17,327 nucleotides of DNA from Candidatus Nomurabacteria bacterium (GTDB lineage: Bacteria > Patescibacteriota > Minisyncoccia > Phycocordibacterales > Phycocordibacteraceae). Every line of letters starts with the position of its first letter. Position 1 is the stretch's first letter. The stretch spans positions 1 through 17,327 of the forward strand of contig CALRDY010000004.1 in assembly GCA_943355045.1 (NCBI GenBank). The letters are read 5' to 3'. The translations under genes and the position numbers were made by a program. The notes beneath the pieces were generated by a model. The model saw only the letters and a list, made by a program, of their open reading frames with translations, did not search any database and was not told where the DNA came from. Below are positions 1 through 7,119 of this stretch, in pieces.

Positions 1-258
1 CACTAAAGGCTCCGCGACACCGAAGAGGTTCACACGACGATCGATGACGCCATGGAGCGCCGAGAGTGCGTCGGCGCGCTCTCCTGCAGGCGTCTGACTC
101 ATATCAGCGGTATAGACGAGCTCGGTGCCGCCAGCGAGGTCGAGACCGAACTTGAAGCGATACGGGCTCGTCAGGCTTGCCTCGGACGCCCACACGAAGT
201 ACGCAAGCAAAAACCCTGCGATGAGGGCAACGACCGCAAACACCCGATATCGAATCAT
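1..258 (-). CDS. secD: Protein translocase subunit SecD, N-terminal part (runs off the window)
   Basis: SecD works with SecF and SecYEG at the cytoplasmic membrane and uses the proton gradient to help pull exported proteins across. Only the first 86 residues are here; the rest lies beyond position 1. Reading from the ATG at 258, residues about 6-22 form the first membrane segment (VFAVVALIAGFLLAYFV). They are followed by FKFGLDLAGGTELVY, the hallmark 'GLDLxGG' segment of SecD, and by ALHGVIDRRVNLFGVAEP, the usual start of the P1 domain. The start is supported by a TATACT -10 box only 6 nt upstream, which suggests a leaderless mRNA. The gene follows folD by 46 nt on the same strand but appears to have its own promoter. 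The family assignment is firm from the motifs; nothing can be said about the missing C-terminal membrane domain or about secF. Confidence 0.93.
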   Translation of the reverse strand, partial: MIRYRVFAVVALIAGFLLAYFVWASEASLTSPYRFKFGLDLAGGTELVYTADMSQTPAGERADALSALHGVIDRRVNLFGVAEPLV

Positions 259-264
259 GGGAAG

Positions 265-292
265 AGTATAAACGAAATTATAAAAAAGCGAA
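265..292 (-). promoter_or_regulatory. Putative secD promoter
   Basis: A TATACT -10 hexamer lies at 265-270 on the minus strand. A weak -35 (TTCGCT, 287-292) lies 16 nt further upstream, with a T-rich spacer. The -10 is only 6 nt from the ATG at 258, so the transcript would begin at or next to the start codon. Confidence 0.5.
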
Positions 293-304
293 GTCTTGCG
301 TGTT

Positions 305-1147
305 TTAACTATTCATTGCCCTCTCCGTAAGCAGTACGGCGCTCTCAAAGAGGCACGCGACGGCGAGCGGCCCGACACCGCCCGGGACGGGAGTAAATAT
401 GGAACATTTTTCAGCGCATGCAGGGTCGGCGTCGCCCGCGATGGCGCCGCCCGACTCGGACGTACCTGCATCGATGAGCACGACCCCCTCTTTGAGCATG
501 TCGGGCTTGATGAGGTGCGGCGAACCGGTGCCCGAGATGATGATGTCCGCGGCGCGAACCTGCCTGCCGGCAGGCAGGGCGCCGTCAAAAAGATTACCCG
601 ATTGCGACGTCAGCACTGAAACCGTCGCGCCCTGCTGCGAGAGCCAGACCGCGCAAGGATTTCCGACGAGCCAGCCATTACCGATGACGACCGCGTGCTT
701 CCCTTTCACTTCGACATCCCCCTGCATGAATATTTCGCGCACGGCCGCGACCACTGGAGGGAGAAGCGCGTCAGCATCGCCCCGCTCGAACTTCGTGCGC
801 GCAGCAATGGAAAGCACGTCGGCATCTTTTTCGATCGGAATCGCATCGCATACCGCACGCGCATCAATACCATTTGGGAGCGGGAGTTGGACGATGATCG
901 CGTCGGCATCTGAAGAAGCTATCGCTTCACGCAGCGAAATCGCATTCGTCTCCTCCGGAAATTTCTGTACGTCAAATATGCACCCCGCATCCGTCGCGCG
1001 CTTCCCTTTTATAGAAAGATACGAGAGTGTCGCGGGCGTCTCGTTCGCCACGATGCCGAGCACGCGCGGCGGGCGCGGCAACCTCTCCGCGCGCACTTTC
1101 GTGCGCGCGAGTACCTCCTGTGCAAGTGTGCGTCCGTCGATGATCAT
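305..1147 (-). CDS. folD: Bifunctional methylenetetrahydrofolate dehydrogenase/cyclohydrolase FolD
   Basis: FolD interconverts 5,10-methylene-, methenyl- and 10-formyl-tetrahydrofolate with NADP in the cytosol, feeding one-carbon metabolism. The 280-residue length is normal. The substrate-site Y-x3-K is at Y43/K47 (SYLSIKGK), VQLPLP is at 86-91, the nucleotide-binding stretch GNGWLVGNP (usual form GRSxxVGxP) is at 156-164, and TPVPGGVGP is at 252-260. Departures from the usual family sequence are KDAD-V at 107-111, where KDVDG is usual, and a weakly conserved following segment. Residues 191-196 (LPAGRQ) are an apparent insertion encoded by a perfect 20-bp palindrome. The ATG at 1147 overlaps the stop of the upstream epimerase gene by 4 nt (ATGA), which points to translational coupling. 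Folate and sugar-nucleotide genes share no pathway, so the linkage is probably just compact packing. Confidence 0.93.
   Translation of the reverse strand: MIIDGRTLAQEVLARTKVRAERLPRPPRVLGIVANETPATLSYLSIKGKRATDAGCIFDVQKFPEETNAISLREAIASSDADAIIVQLPLPNGIDARAVCDAIPIEKDADVLSIAARTKFERGDADALLPPVVAAVREIFMQGDVEVKGKHAVVIGNGWLVGNPCAVWLSQQGATVSVLTSQSGNLFDGALPAGRQVRAADIIISGTGSPHLIKPDMLKEGVVLIDAGTSESGGAIAGDADPACAEKCSIFTPVPGGVGPLAVACLFESAVLLTERAMNS
559..578. repeat. 20-bp perfect palindrome inside folD
   Basis: CCTGCCTGCC is followed directly by its reverse complement with no loop. It reads in frame as LPAGRQ (residues 191-196 of FolD), at a spot where other FolD proteins go straight from the NL-x(about 7) segment to the AD-hydrophobic strand. 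It looks like a short mobile or expanded palindrome that inserted without breaking the frame. Confidence 0.8.
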
Positions 1148-2058
1148 AAATGAAATTCATCCTTTAGTTCCACGATACCCTCTTCAAGCGAGACCGTCGG
1201 CTTCCAGCCGAGAAGCTTCCTCGCGCGTGAATTGTCGGCAAGCGTGTCGTGCGGTTCGAGGCGCGGCGCAATGTGCTCGACCGAGCCGCCGATAAGCTCC
1301 GCTACGCGCGCAACCGAAGCATTTTTCCCCGCACCGATATTTATCACTTCTCCCTTCCCCACATGTTCCGACTGCGCCGCCAATATGTTCGCACGCACCA
1401 CGTCGCGCACATGCGTGAAGTCGCGCGTCTGCGCGCCGTCTCCGGTTATCGTCATCGGTCCGCCGAGTGCGCGCTGTTTCAGAAATTTCGCAATGACCAG
1501 AGCATACGCGCCTTCGGCGCTCGCGCCCGAGCCATACACGTTGAAATAGCGCAGCGAGACGGTCGAGAGGTCATGCACCTCGCTCCAGAGTCGGCAATAC
1601 AGTTCGCCGATATATTTCTGCAAGCCGTACGGACTCTTCGGATTCGCCGGCATATCCTCAGTAAGCGGCATAACGACTTGGTCGCCATACGCCGAGCTCG
1701 AAGCCGAGTAGATCACGCGCGCGACGCCAGCATCCTGCGCCGCCTTCAATACCGAGACCGTTCCGCCGACATTTACCCTGTCAGTCTCGACCGGATGTTC
1801 GATCGAATACTGTACGCGCGGCAGCGCCGCGAGATGGAAGACGAACGTCGCGCCGGACATGATCTGCGTGAGCGCTGCCGTATCGTTTACATCAAGCTCG
1901 AAAAAAGTCGCATCCTTCGGGACACGGTCGCGTTTCCCGCCCGACAGATCGTCGACGACGGTTACCGCATACCCTTCTGCAAGCAAGGCTGCAGCGAGAT
2001 GCCCTCCGATGAATCCCGCGCCGCCCGTTACAACGACTTTTTTATTTTTAGTAATCAT
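1144..2058 (-). CDS. NAD-dependent sugar-nucleotide epimerase/dehydratase (extended SDR, GalE-like)
   Basis: This is an extended short-chain dehydrogenase of 304 residues acting on a nucleotide sugar in the cytosol. The Rossmann NAD-binding motif TGGAGFIG is at 11-18. FHLAAL (74-79) matches the usual hydrophobic-H-AA strand. The active-site strand is SASSSAYG (118-125), with the catalytic Y144-x3-K148 in SPYGLQKYIGE, and RYFNVYG is at 170-176. These features suit UDP-glucose or UDP-N-acetylglucosamine 4-epimerases and related enzymes, but substrate cannot be read from sequence. It sits between a sugar-1-phosphate transferase and folD with 4-nt overlaps on both sides, so it is probably translated in a coupled way and may supply the nucleotide sugar used by the upstream membrane transferase. 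That link is inferred from context. Alternative roles include UDP-glucuronate decarboxylase or dTDP-glucose dehydratase-type enzymes. Confidence 0.88.
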   Translation of the reverse strand: MITKNKKVVVTGGAGFIGGHLAAALLAEGYAVTVVDDLSGGKRDRVPKDATFFELDVNDTAALTQIMSGATFVFHLAALPRVQYSIEHPVETDRVNVGGTVSVLKAAQDAGVARVIYSASSSAYGDQVVMPLTEDMPANPKSPYGLQKYIGELYCRLWSEVHDLSTVSLRYFNVYGSGASAEGAYALVIAKFLKQRALGGPMTITGDGAQTRDFTHVRDVVRANILAAQSEHVGKGEVINIGAGKNASVARVAELIGGSVEHIAPRLEPHDTLADNSRARKLLGWKPTVSLEEGIVELKDEFHL

Positions 2059-3392
2059 GTTCCGGAAAAAGAAAGCAGCGCACGAATCGTCTTGACTGCG
2101 ATGGCGAGATCGAGCCCGAATGAGCGATGCTTCAGATAATACAAATCGTACGAAACTTTGCGATTCGTACGCGCCACGTCTGCTGCACCGCGCGGCGCAT
2201 CGTAGTCATGAATCTGCGCCCAACCAGAAAGACCTGGTGTAATCAGGTGCCGCATCCGGTACTGCGGAACCTCGCGCTCATACACTTCGGCGATCTTGGG
2301 GAATTCGGGTCGCGGGCCGATGAAAGACAGTTCGCCAGCAAAGACATTCCAGAGCTGCGGCAGTTCATCGATACGCGTTTTCCGGAGCAGGCGGCCGAGT
2401 GCGGTAACGCGATTTTTCTTCTGAAGAACCGGATCGCCGTTGTCATTGAAGAGCATCGTGCGAAGCTTGAAGAGCCGGATGATGCGCCCGTTCTTCCCGA
2501 TGCGTTCTGGGAAAATGAACGGAGCTCCGCCCTCAAATGAGAGCAGGAGCGCAGCGATGCCGACGAGCGGTATCGCGACAACAGCGCCGATCATCGCGAG
2601 CAGGATGTCAAACATGCGCTTAGCGGTGTCATACAGCGTATGGTGTTTCGGCAAAAATTCGAGCAGGACGTCGGCATCAAGATGCTCCAGCGGTACCCGA
2701 TCGAAGATCTCTTCATACTGCGTGGCGAAATCAAGAAAGATGACGCCACCCGTCATGAGCTCGTAGAGCGCCGGCATTTCGCGCGCGACCGCCGGATCGG
2801 ACGTATCGACGACGATGACGCGCGCACCCGCCTGTATGCTGGAAGCGGCTGCAGCGAATACCTCGCCCTTCGAGAAACCTTTCGTCTCTACGCAGGCGAT
2901 AAATCGTATGCGGTACCAATCGCTCCCGTTCACTTCATCATGCAGCTCGAGAACGGCGGGGCCGGAACCGACGAGGAGTGCCGATTCGCGCTTCCCTTCC
3001 CGCACCTCACGATTCATCCGATAGAAGCGCCACACGCTCTCTGCGATGACCGATACGACGAGATACAGTACGAGGATCGTCTTAGGAGCGATAGAGAGCG
3101 GAAGGACGAAAAAGAGAATGGCGGCAATCGCTACCGTCGCGGCCTGAGCGCCCGCGATGCGCGTACCCATCACGCGACGGATCGGCCGCGTCTGCTTCTC
3201 ATAGAGGCCAGCGATATAGAAGACCGCGAGCGACAGAAGGAACATCGGCAGGAACGGAAGGAGATTCTCCTCGAAGTAACCGAATGGGGGTATTGCAAGG
3301 TTCCGCAGAAGAAGGGCGGCCCAGAGGGACGCTACCAAGATGAGGAAATCCCCTATAAGAAGAATCGCCGTTTCGCGGCGGTCGAATATCAT
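2055..3392 (-). CDS. Polyprenyl-phosphate sugar-1-phosphate transferase (WbaP/WcaJ-type bacterial sugar transferase)
   Basis: Members of this family move a sugar-1-phosphate from a nucleotide sugar onto undecaprenyl phosphate, the first membrane step of many exopolysaccharide, O-antigen and glycoprotein glycan pathways. The 445-residue protein has about four N-terminal membrane segments (roughly 10-30, 46-63, 84-100, 104-122). A Rossmann-like middle region starts near LLVGSG (139-144), a further membrane segment lies at about 262-285, and the catalytic domain follows. Catalytic-domain motifs seen are KLRTM (309-313), RKTRIDELPQ (337-346), GPRPE (359-363), PGLSGWAQ (386-393) and SYDLYYLKH (414-422). 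This is the full two-domain architecture. It is the first gene of a three-gene overlapping operon (4-nt overlap with the epimerase) and has a promoter just upstream of its ATG. The sugar used is unknown. Confidence 0.93.
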   Translation of the reverse strand: MIFDRRETAILLIGDFLILVASLWAALLLRNLAIPPFGYFEENLLPFLPMFLLSLAVFYIAGLYEKQTRPIRRVMGTRIAGAQAATVAIAAILFFVLPLSIAPKTILVLYLVVSVIAESVWRFYRMNREVREGKRESALLVGSGPAVLELHDEVNGSDWYRIRFIACVETKGFSKGEVFAAAASSIQAGARVIVVDTSDPAVAREMPALYELMTGGVIFLDFATQYEEIFDRVPLEHLDADVLLEFLPKHHTLYDTAKRMFDILLAMIGAVVAIPLVGIAALLLSFEGGAPFIFPERIGKNGRIIRLFKLRTMLFNDNGDPVLQKKNRVTALGRLLRKTRIDELPQLWNVFAGELSFIGPRPEFPKIAEVYEREVPQYRMRHLITPGLSGWAQIHDYDAPRGAADVARTNRKVSYDLYYLKHRSFGLDLAIAVKTIRALLSFSGT

Positions 3393-3400
3393 ACGTATGG

Positions 3401-3428
3401 ATACTATAACTCGCTATGATAATGTAAA
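3401..3428 (-). promoter_or_regulatory. Promoter of the sugar transferase-epimerase-folD operon
   Basis: Reading the minus strand, TTTACA (3423-3428) matches the -35 consensus at five of six positions. It is followed after 16 nt by TAGTAT (3401-3406) as a -10. The -10 ends 8 nt before the ATG at 3392, leaving an extremely short leader or none. Confidence 0.6.
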
Positions 3429-3439
3429 GTTGTATTGTA

Positions 3440-3485
3440 CAGCCCCGACGCTTTGGTCGGAGCCCCGACTGAAACGTCGGGGCTG
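3440..3485. repeat. REP-like palindromic element in the glycosyltransferase leader
   Basis: Arms CAGCCCCGACG (3440-3450) and CGTCGGGGCTG (3475-3485) are perfectly complementary. A second copy of the left arm, AGCCCCGAC at 3461-3469, can pair instead with 3476-3484 across a 6-nt loop, and CCGAC (3445-3449) can pair with GTCGG (3456-3460). The right arm ends 5 nt before the ATG at 3491, so two competing hairpins would sit at the ribosome entry region of the glycosyltransferase mRNA. No T-tract follows, so it is not a standard terminator. Confidence 0.7.
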
Positions 3486-3490
3486 CACCC

Positions 3491-4483
3491 ATGAGACCCT
3501 TCATTACTAAAAAAATACTTTTCGTCATTACGAAATCGAATTGGGGCGGCGCCCAGCGGTATGTCTACGACCTGGCCACTACCATGCCGAAAAATGAGTT
3601 CGAGGTCTCGGTGGCACTCGGAGGAATAGGAGAATTGCGAGACAGACTCCAGACGGCGGGGATTCCGGTCATAGCGCTACAGAATATGCAGCGCGATCTT
3701 TCTGTGGGCGCTGATATAGGGGGCTTTTTCTCCCTCTACAGGACACTGCAGCTGGAGAGGCCCGCTGTGGTGCATCTGAACAGCTCAAAAGCCGGAGGGC
3801 TTGGAGCTCTGGCTGCTCGACTGCTCGGCATACCGCGCATCATATTTACCGCCCATGGGTGGCCCTTTGCTGAAAAGAGAAATGCGGTGTGGCGCGTGTT
3901 TGCATGGCTCGGGTCGTGGGCAACCGCCCTGCTTGCCCACGAAGTCATTGTGGTTTCAAAAAATGACCTGAGTATCGGGAGACGTATGCCCCTGTGCGGA
4001 GCTAAAATGCATTTGATCTACAACGGCATCACTGCCGACCTGCAGCTTGGTTCGGGAGAAAAGATCCGCAGCGCCTTCCCTCCTGGCGCGCGCATCACCG
4101 GTACGGTCGGCGAACTCACGAAAAATAAAAACCAGATCGCCCTTATCGAGCGAGCGAGACGCGAACCGGATATGTTCGTAGCCATCGTCGGCGAGGGGGA
4201 AGATCGCCAGTATTTGATGGAAAAAATAGAGGAGTACGGGCTCAAGGAGCGAGTAAAGCTGTTCGGATTCATGCCGGCGAGCGAGGTTCTGCGCGGATTT
4301 GATACATTTGAACTCCCCTCTCTCAAAGAAGGCTTGCCCTATGTGCTCCTTGAAGCGAAAACGGCCGGCCTCCCTATCATCGCCAATCGCGTGGGAGGCG
4401 TCGGGGAGATACTAGACGCTAAAGACATGCGCGATTTTTCGTTGGAGCAGATGGTAGAGAAAACGGCCGCTCTCTATCGCTAG
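3491..4483 (+). CDS. Glycosyltransferase family 4 (GT-B fold)
   Basis: This retaining glycosyltransferase transfers a sugar from an activated donor, probably onto a lipid-linked glycan at the cytoplasmic face of the membrane. The 330 residues show the GT-B arrangement. The N-terminal lobe opens with KILFVITKSNWGGAQRYVYDLA (about 8-29), a typical GT4 start with the donor-side GG. VVHLNSSKAGGLGALAARLLGIPRIIFTAHGW follows in the middle of that lobe. The C-terminal lobe contains GELTKNKNQ and IVGEGEDR, then the E-x7-E donor-binding motif in SLKEGLPYVLLEA and GLPIIANRVGGVGEI. The protein is somewhat shorter than the common 360-380 residues, mainly at the C-terminus. It is the only clear complete plus-strand gene in the window, lies divergent from the sugar-transferase operon, and its stop overlaps the stop of rodA by 3 nt in convergent orientation. 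No Shine-Dalgarno sequence is seen; a hairpin element precedes the ATG. Confidence 0.9.
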   Translation: MRPFITKKILFVITKSNWGGAQRYVYDLATTMPKNEFEVSVALGGIGELRDRLQTAGIPVIALQNMQRDLSVGADIGGFFSLYRTLQLERPAVVHLNSSKAGGLGALAARLLGIPRIIFTAHGWPFAEKRNAVWRVFAWLGSWATALLAHEVIVVSKNDLSIGRRMPLCGAKMHLIYNGITADLQLGSGEKIRSAFPPGARITGTVGELTKNKNQIALIERARREPDMFVAIVGEGEDRQYLMEKIEEYGLKERVKLFGFMPASEVLRGFDTFELPSLKEGLPYVLLEAKTAGLPIIANRVGGVGEILDAKDMRDFSLEQMVEKTAALYR

Positions 4484-5601
4484 CTCAGATACTCGTTCGC
4501 ACTCAAGTCGCGCGTGGCGCCGCGGCCATAGCGCGCAAGCGAGGTAATGATGCCGAGCGTGGCGAACTCGAGTACGAGATGCGAGCCGCCGGAGCTCATG
4601 AAGGGTATCGTCGTGCCAGTTACTGGCAGGAGCCCGAGGCTGATGCCCGCGTGGATCGCGAGATGCGCCGCGAAAAGGATGAGTACTCCGAGCGTGAAGA
4701 ATGCGTCAAAATTAGTCGCCGCCGCGCGCGCAATCTGCGCGAGCCGCACGAAAAGAAGCCCGTACAGCGAAAGCAGGAGCGCGACGCCGATGAAGCCCCA
4801 CTCCTCCGCGAATGCCGCGAAGATGAAGTCAGTCTGATATTCGGGAAGGAAGCGCAGCTTCGATTGCGTCCCGTAACCGATCCCTTTTCCAGTAAGCTCG
4901 CCCGAACCGACAGCAATCTTCGCCTGATACGCGTTATAGCCCGACCCGTGGATGTCGGCGGCCGGATTCACGAATGAAACGATGCGCACGCGCTGATAGG
5001 GCTTCAGCCCCCCGAACCAGAGCGATGCCGCGGCGATGCAGCCGATGAGTCCGAGCACGGCGAGATGCTTCTTCGATATGCCGGAGACGAGCATCATGCC
5101 GAGCCAGAGCGAGCCGAATATGATGGCATTCCCCATGTCCGGCTCGACGAGGATGAGGAGCGTGAGCGTGAACGCATACGCACCGGAAACGAGGATGTGC
5201 CGGAAATCTCCTATCTCGACATGCCGTCGCGAGAGGTATTTCGCAAGAAGCGCGATGAGCGCGAGCTTCGCAAGGTCGGCCGGTTGGAAAGAGACGGGTC
5301 CGAGCGAGAACCATGCGCGCGCGCCGAGGACCGGGTGCGCGAACAGGAGCAGAGCGGCGAGAAGGACGAATGCGAGCAGGTACAGCGCCATCACAACCGA
5401 CGTTCGGCGGATGAAGCGCATATCGATCGCTGACAAGCCGAGATAGACGCCGAGCGCGATGCCGAGCCAGAGAAGCTGCCGCGGAGCGAGCGACGCGCCT
5501 TGCCCGAACGTGCTCATGGTAAGGATGCCGAGGAGCGCGAGCGTGAGCGCAGGAAAAAAGAGCGTCCAGTCGAAAAAGAAACGCGAACGGACGAAAGACA
5601 T
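4480..5601 (-). CDS. rodA: Peptidoglycan glycosyltransferase RodA (SEDS family)
   Basis: SEDS proteins polymerise lipid II into glycan strands at the cytoplasmic membrane. The 373-residue protein is almost entirely membrane-spanning, about ten segments. Family motifs are GARAWFSLG (93-101), FQPADLAK (105-112, usually FQPSE), EPDMG (153-157) and the long periplasmic loop with YQRVRIVSFVNP and GSGYNAYQAKIAVGSGELTGKG. PEYQTDFIF follows, with D258 at the position of the catalytic Asp of RodA, and then TGTTIPFMSSGGS (328-340). The EEWG form after TDFIF and the absence of the FtsW-type ending favour RodA over FtsW. It starts 6 nt after the stop of the upstream four-Cys membrane protein, so the two form an operon. 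No partner class B PBP gene is present in the window. Confidence 0.9.
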   Translation of the reverse strand: MSFVRSRFFFDWTLFFPALTLALLGILTMSTFGQGASLAPRQLLWLGIALGVYLGLSAIDMRFIRRTSVVMALYLLAFVLLAALLLFAHPVLGARAWFSLGPVSFQPADLAKLALIALLAKYLSRRHVEIGDFRHILVSGAYAFTLTLLILVEPDMGNAIIFGSLWLGMMLVSGISKKHLAVLGLIGCIAAASLWFGGLKPYQRVRIVSFVNPAADIHGSGYNAYQAKIAVGSGELTGKGIGYGTQSKLRFLPEYQTDFIFAAFAEEWGFIGVALLLSLYGLLFVRLAQIARAAATNFDAFFTLGVLILFAAHLAIHAGISLGLLPVTGTTIPFMSSGGSHLVLEFATLGIITSLARYGRGATRDLSANEYLS

Positions 5602-5607
5602 AGCGAC

Positions 5608-6372
5608 TTACGGCAACGGGATGATCGGCACGACCTCTATCGAAGCGGGCGCGCTCGCGAATGGGCTATTCCACGTGAATGTCGCTATCGCCTCTCCCTG
5701 CGCGGGGATCGTCTGCACAATGGTCTTTGACGCGGCAATGACCTCTCCGCGCACACCACGCACTATGACGATTACGGGTACGGCACGCAAGTCGGTAACG
5801 CTCGGATTCGAAAGAGTCGCGTCGATGCGCGGAGTCGCGAGCGTCCCGCTCTGCTGCGTATTCGAGACTCTCGGTACGATGCGGGAATCAGTCGCCATCA
5901 AGAACCATTGCGGCGACGACGACGCGATGGAGAGAAACGCGCCGACGACCGCCTGTTTCCCTGACACTACGCCGGGCACGTAGACCGGCGTAGCTGCGCC
6001 GGGCAATAAATCGAGCGTACCGGTTACCTCTTGGAGAAGTACCTGATTCGCGCCGTAGAGCATGATGCGATACGGGACATTCTTTGCGGCAGCGGAGGCA
6101 TTTTTATTCTCGACGGAAGCGATGATGTCGGTACGTCCCGCGCTATTCGTGAGAGCTTTCGTAAAGAGAACCGTCGGCGGCTGTTTCTGCGCCGTACAGA
6201 GGTAGGGGCACGACCCGCCGCAATCGATCCCCTCTTCATCCTGATTCTGAGTGCTATCGGTGCACGACGGCGTCTGATAAAACGTCGCTATGGAAAGAAG
6301 TGCGAGAAACGCCACGACACATGAGCCGACGATAAGCAGTATTAAAAATCTCCGCCGTGCTGCCCAGGACAT
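5608..6372 (-). CDS. Membrane-anchored protein with a CxD...NQDExGxDCGGxC Cys motif
   Basis: Function unknown. From the ATG at 6372 it has 254 residues. Residues 1-8 are basic (MSWAARRR) and residues 9-31 form one membrane anchor. The extracytoplasmic side begins with four cysteines, C37, C51, C55 and C59, in a segment of the form CTDSTQNQDEEGIDCGGSC. This short motif is widespread in surface proteins of several phyla and resembles an acidic metal-binding or disulphide knot. The remaining ~190 residues are beta-rich with a two-repeat feel (VENKNASAAAKNVPYRIMLYG and LSNPSVTDLRAVPVIVIVRG), similar to tandem Ig-like domains. An in-frame GTG at 6393 would lengthen it by 7 residues, but the -10 box lies inside that extension, so the ATG is preferred. 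It is first in an operon with rodA, suggesting an envelope role; that is inference from position only. Confidence 0.8.
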   Translation of the reverse strand: MSWAARRRFLILLIVGSCVVAFLALLSIATFYQTPSCTDSTQNQDEEGIDCGGSCPYLCTAQKQPPTVLFTKALTNSAGRTDIIASVENKNASAAAKNVPYRIMLYGANQVLLQEVTGTLDLLPGAATPVYVPGVVSGKQAVVGAFLSIASSSPQWFLMATDSRIVPRVSNTQQSGTLATPRIDATLSNPSVTDLRAVPVIVIVRGVRGEVIAASKTIVQTIPAQGEAIATFTWNSPFASAPASIEVVPIIPLP

Positions 6373-6378
6373 GGGGGT

Positions 6379-6408
6379 AGTATACCCGAACACTCAGGAC
6401 ACGGTAAT
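6379..6408 (-). promoter_or_regulatory. Promoter of the Cys-motif protein-rodA operon
   Basis: On the minus strand TTACCG (6403-6408) is followed after 18 nt by TATACT (6379-6384), and the ATG begins 6 nt later at 6372. This predicts a leaderless message and fixes the start codon. The promoter overlaps one arm of an 18-bp near-perfect inverted repeat. Confidence 0.55.
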
Positions 6409-6489
6409 CGGCTGTGCTGTGTGTTCTTATGACCCAATAGCAAATAAGAGAGGTTCTACATACGAAATTACCCTGAGTGTACGGGTATA
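6381..6489. repeat. Inverted repeat of a promoter-like sequence
   Basis: The 18-mer at 6381-6398 and the 18-mer at 6472-6489 are reverse complements with one mismatch (CCTGAGTGT[T/A]CGGGTATA). ATTACC precedes each copy, with a 4-nt gap difference. The minus-strand copy forms the working promoter of the Cys-motif gene. The plus-strand copy has a spacing too short for a promoter and faces the rRNA terminator. The 73 nt between the arms show no gene. Confidence 0.65.
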
Positions 6490-6523
6490 GCAAAACCGTC
6501 ACGCAAAGCGTGACGGTTTTGCT
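6489..6523 (-). terminator. Intrinsic terminator of the 23S-5S rRNA unit
   Basis: A perfect 16-bp stem (AGCAAAACCGTCACGC and its complement at 6508-6523) encloses a 3-nt loop. It lies about 40 nt beyond the 5S 3' end. The stem carries A-rich and T-rich flanks on both sides, so it can work in both directions and would also separate the rRNA unit from the next promoter. Confidence 0.85.
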
Positions 6524-6565
6524 TCAAAGTATTCCAAGCATTTAAAAAACATATATCGAGTACTT

Positions 6566-6684
6566 GGTTCTGGCGGTTAGCTACTCTCCCCATCTGTAAC
6601 GATGAGTACCATCGCCGCTAGGAGGCTTGACTGCCGAGTTCGGAATGAGATCGGGTATGACCCTCCCGCCAAACCACCAGAACC
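6566..6684 (-). rRNA. rrf: 5S ribosomal RNA
   Basis: The minus-strand sequence begins near TTCTGGTGGTTTGGCGGGAG and contains ACCCGATCTCATTCCGAACTCGG, the conserved loop B/helix III block of bacterial 5S. It continues with GGCGATGGTACTCATC and TGGGGAGAGTAG, and ends CCGCCAGAA, which pairs with the 5' end (helix I). Flanking sequence extends this stem (TCGAGT on one side, ACTCGA on the other) as a processing stem. Length is about 119 nt, normal for the family. It lies about 148 nt downstream of the 23S with no tRNA between; ends are good to a few nt. Confidence 0.95.
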
Positions 6685-6808
6685 AAACACTCGATGTGTT
6701 CAGTATATACGAATATGCCACAAGGGCATTCCCATTTTTCTAAGCTCGAGTACGAGCAAGAAAAATTGGTCACGCATGAACTATTGAAAAGCAAGCATGA
6801 ACGCTGAC

Positions 6809-6836
6809 GGTGCTACACAGATTTCCGCACGAGAGA
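6809..6836 (-). other. 3' arm of the 23S processing stem
   Basis: The minus-strand sequence here (TCTCTCGTGCGG, then GTAGCACC) is complementary in two blocks to 11301-11328 on the other side of the gene (GGTGCTA, then CCGTACGAGAGA). This is the expected RNase III-type stem that brings the 23S ends together, and it shows that the 4.5-kb span between is one rRNA precursor. Confidence 0.75.
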
Positions 6837-7119
6837 CTGGACATATTAGTACTCCTCGGCTCCACACCTTACGGCGCTTCCACCTAGAGCCTATCAACCT
6901 AGTCATCTCCTAGGAGTCTCATAACGATTCCTCATCTTGGAGCACGTTTCCCGCTTATATGCTTTCAGCGGTTATCGTCACCCGACATAGCTACCCAGCG
7001 GTGCCCTTGGCAGGACAGCTGGCAGACCAGTGGTCAGTTCATCCCGGTCCTCTCGTACTAGGGACAACCCTCCTCAAGAATCAACGCCTGCAGTAGATAG
7101 GAGACCAACCTGTCTCACG

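Noticed and set aside
399..1295. Plus-strand ORF of 298 codons opposite folD and the epimerase
   Set aside because: Its product is low-complexity (Ser/Ala/Arg rich) with no domain. It is the antisense shadow of two genes with clear family motifs; GC-rich DNA gives long antisense frames.
1249..2139. Plus-strand ORF of 296 codons opposite the epimerase
   Set aside because: Arg-rich sequence without any recognisable motif, fully overlapping a well-supported epimerase on the other strand.
2640..3419. Plus-strand ORF of 259 codons opposite the sugar transferase
   Set aside because: Charged, motif-free translation overlapping conserved catalytic and membrane segments of the real gene.
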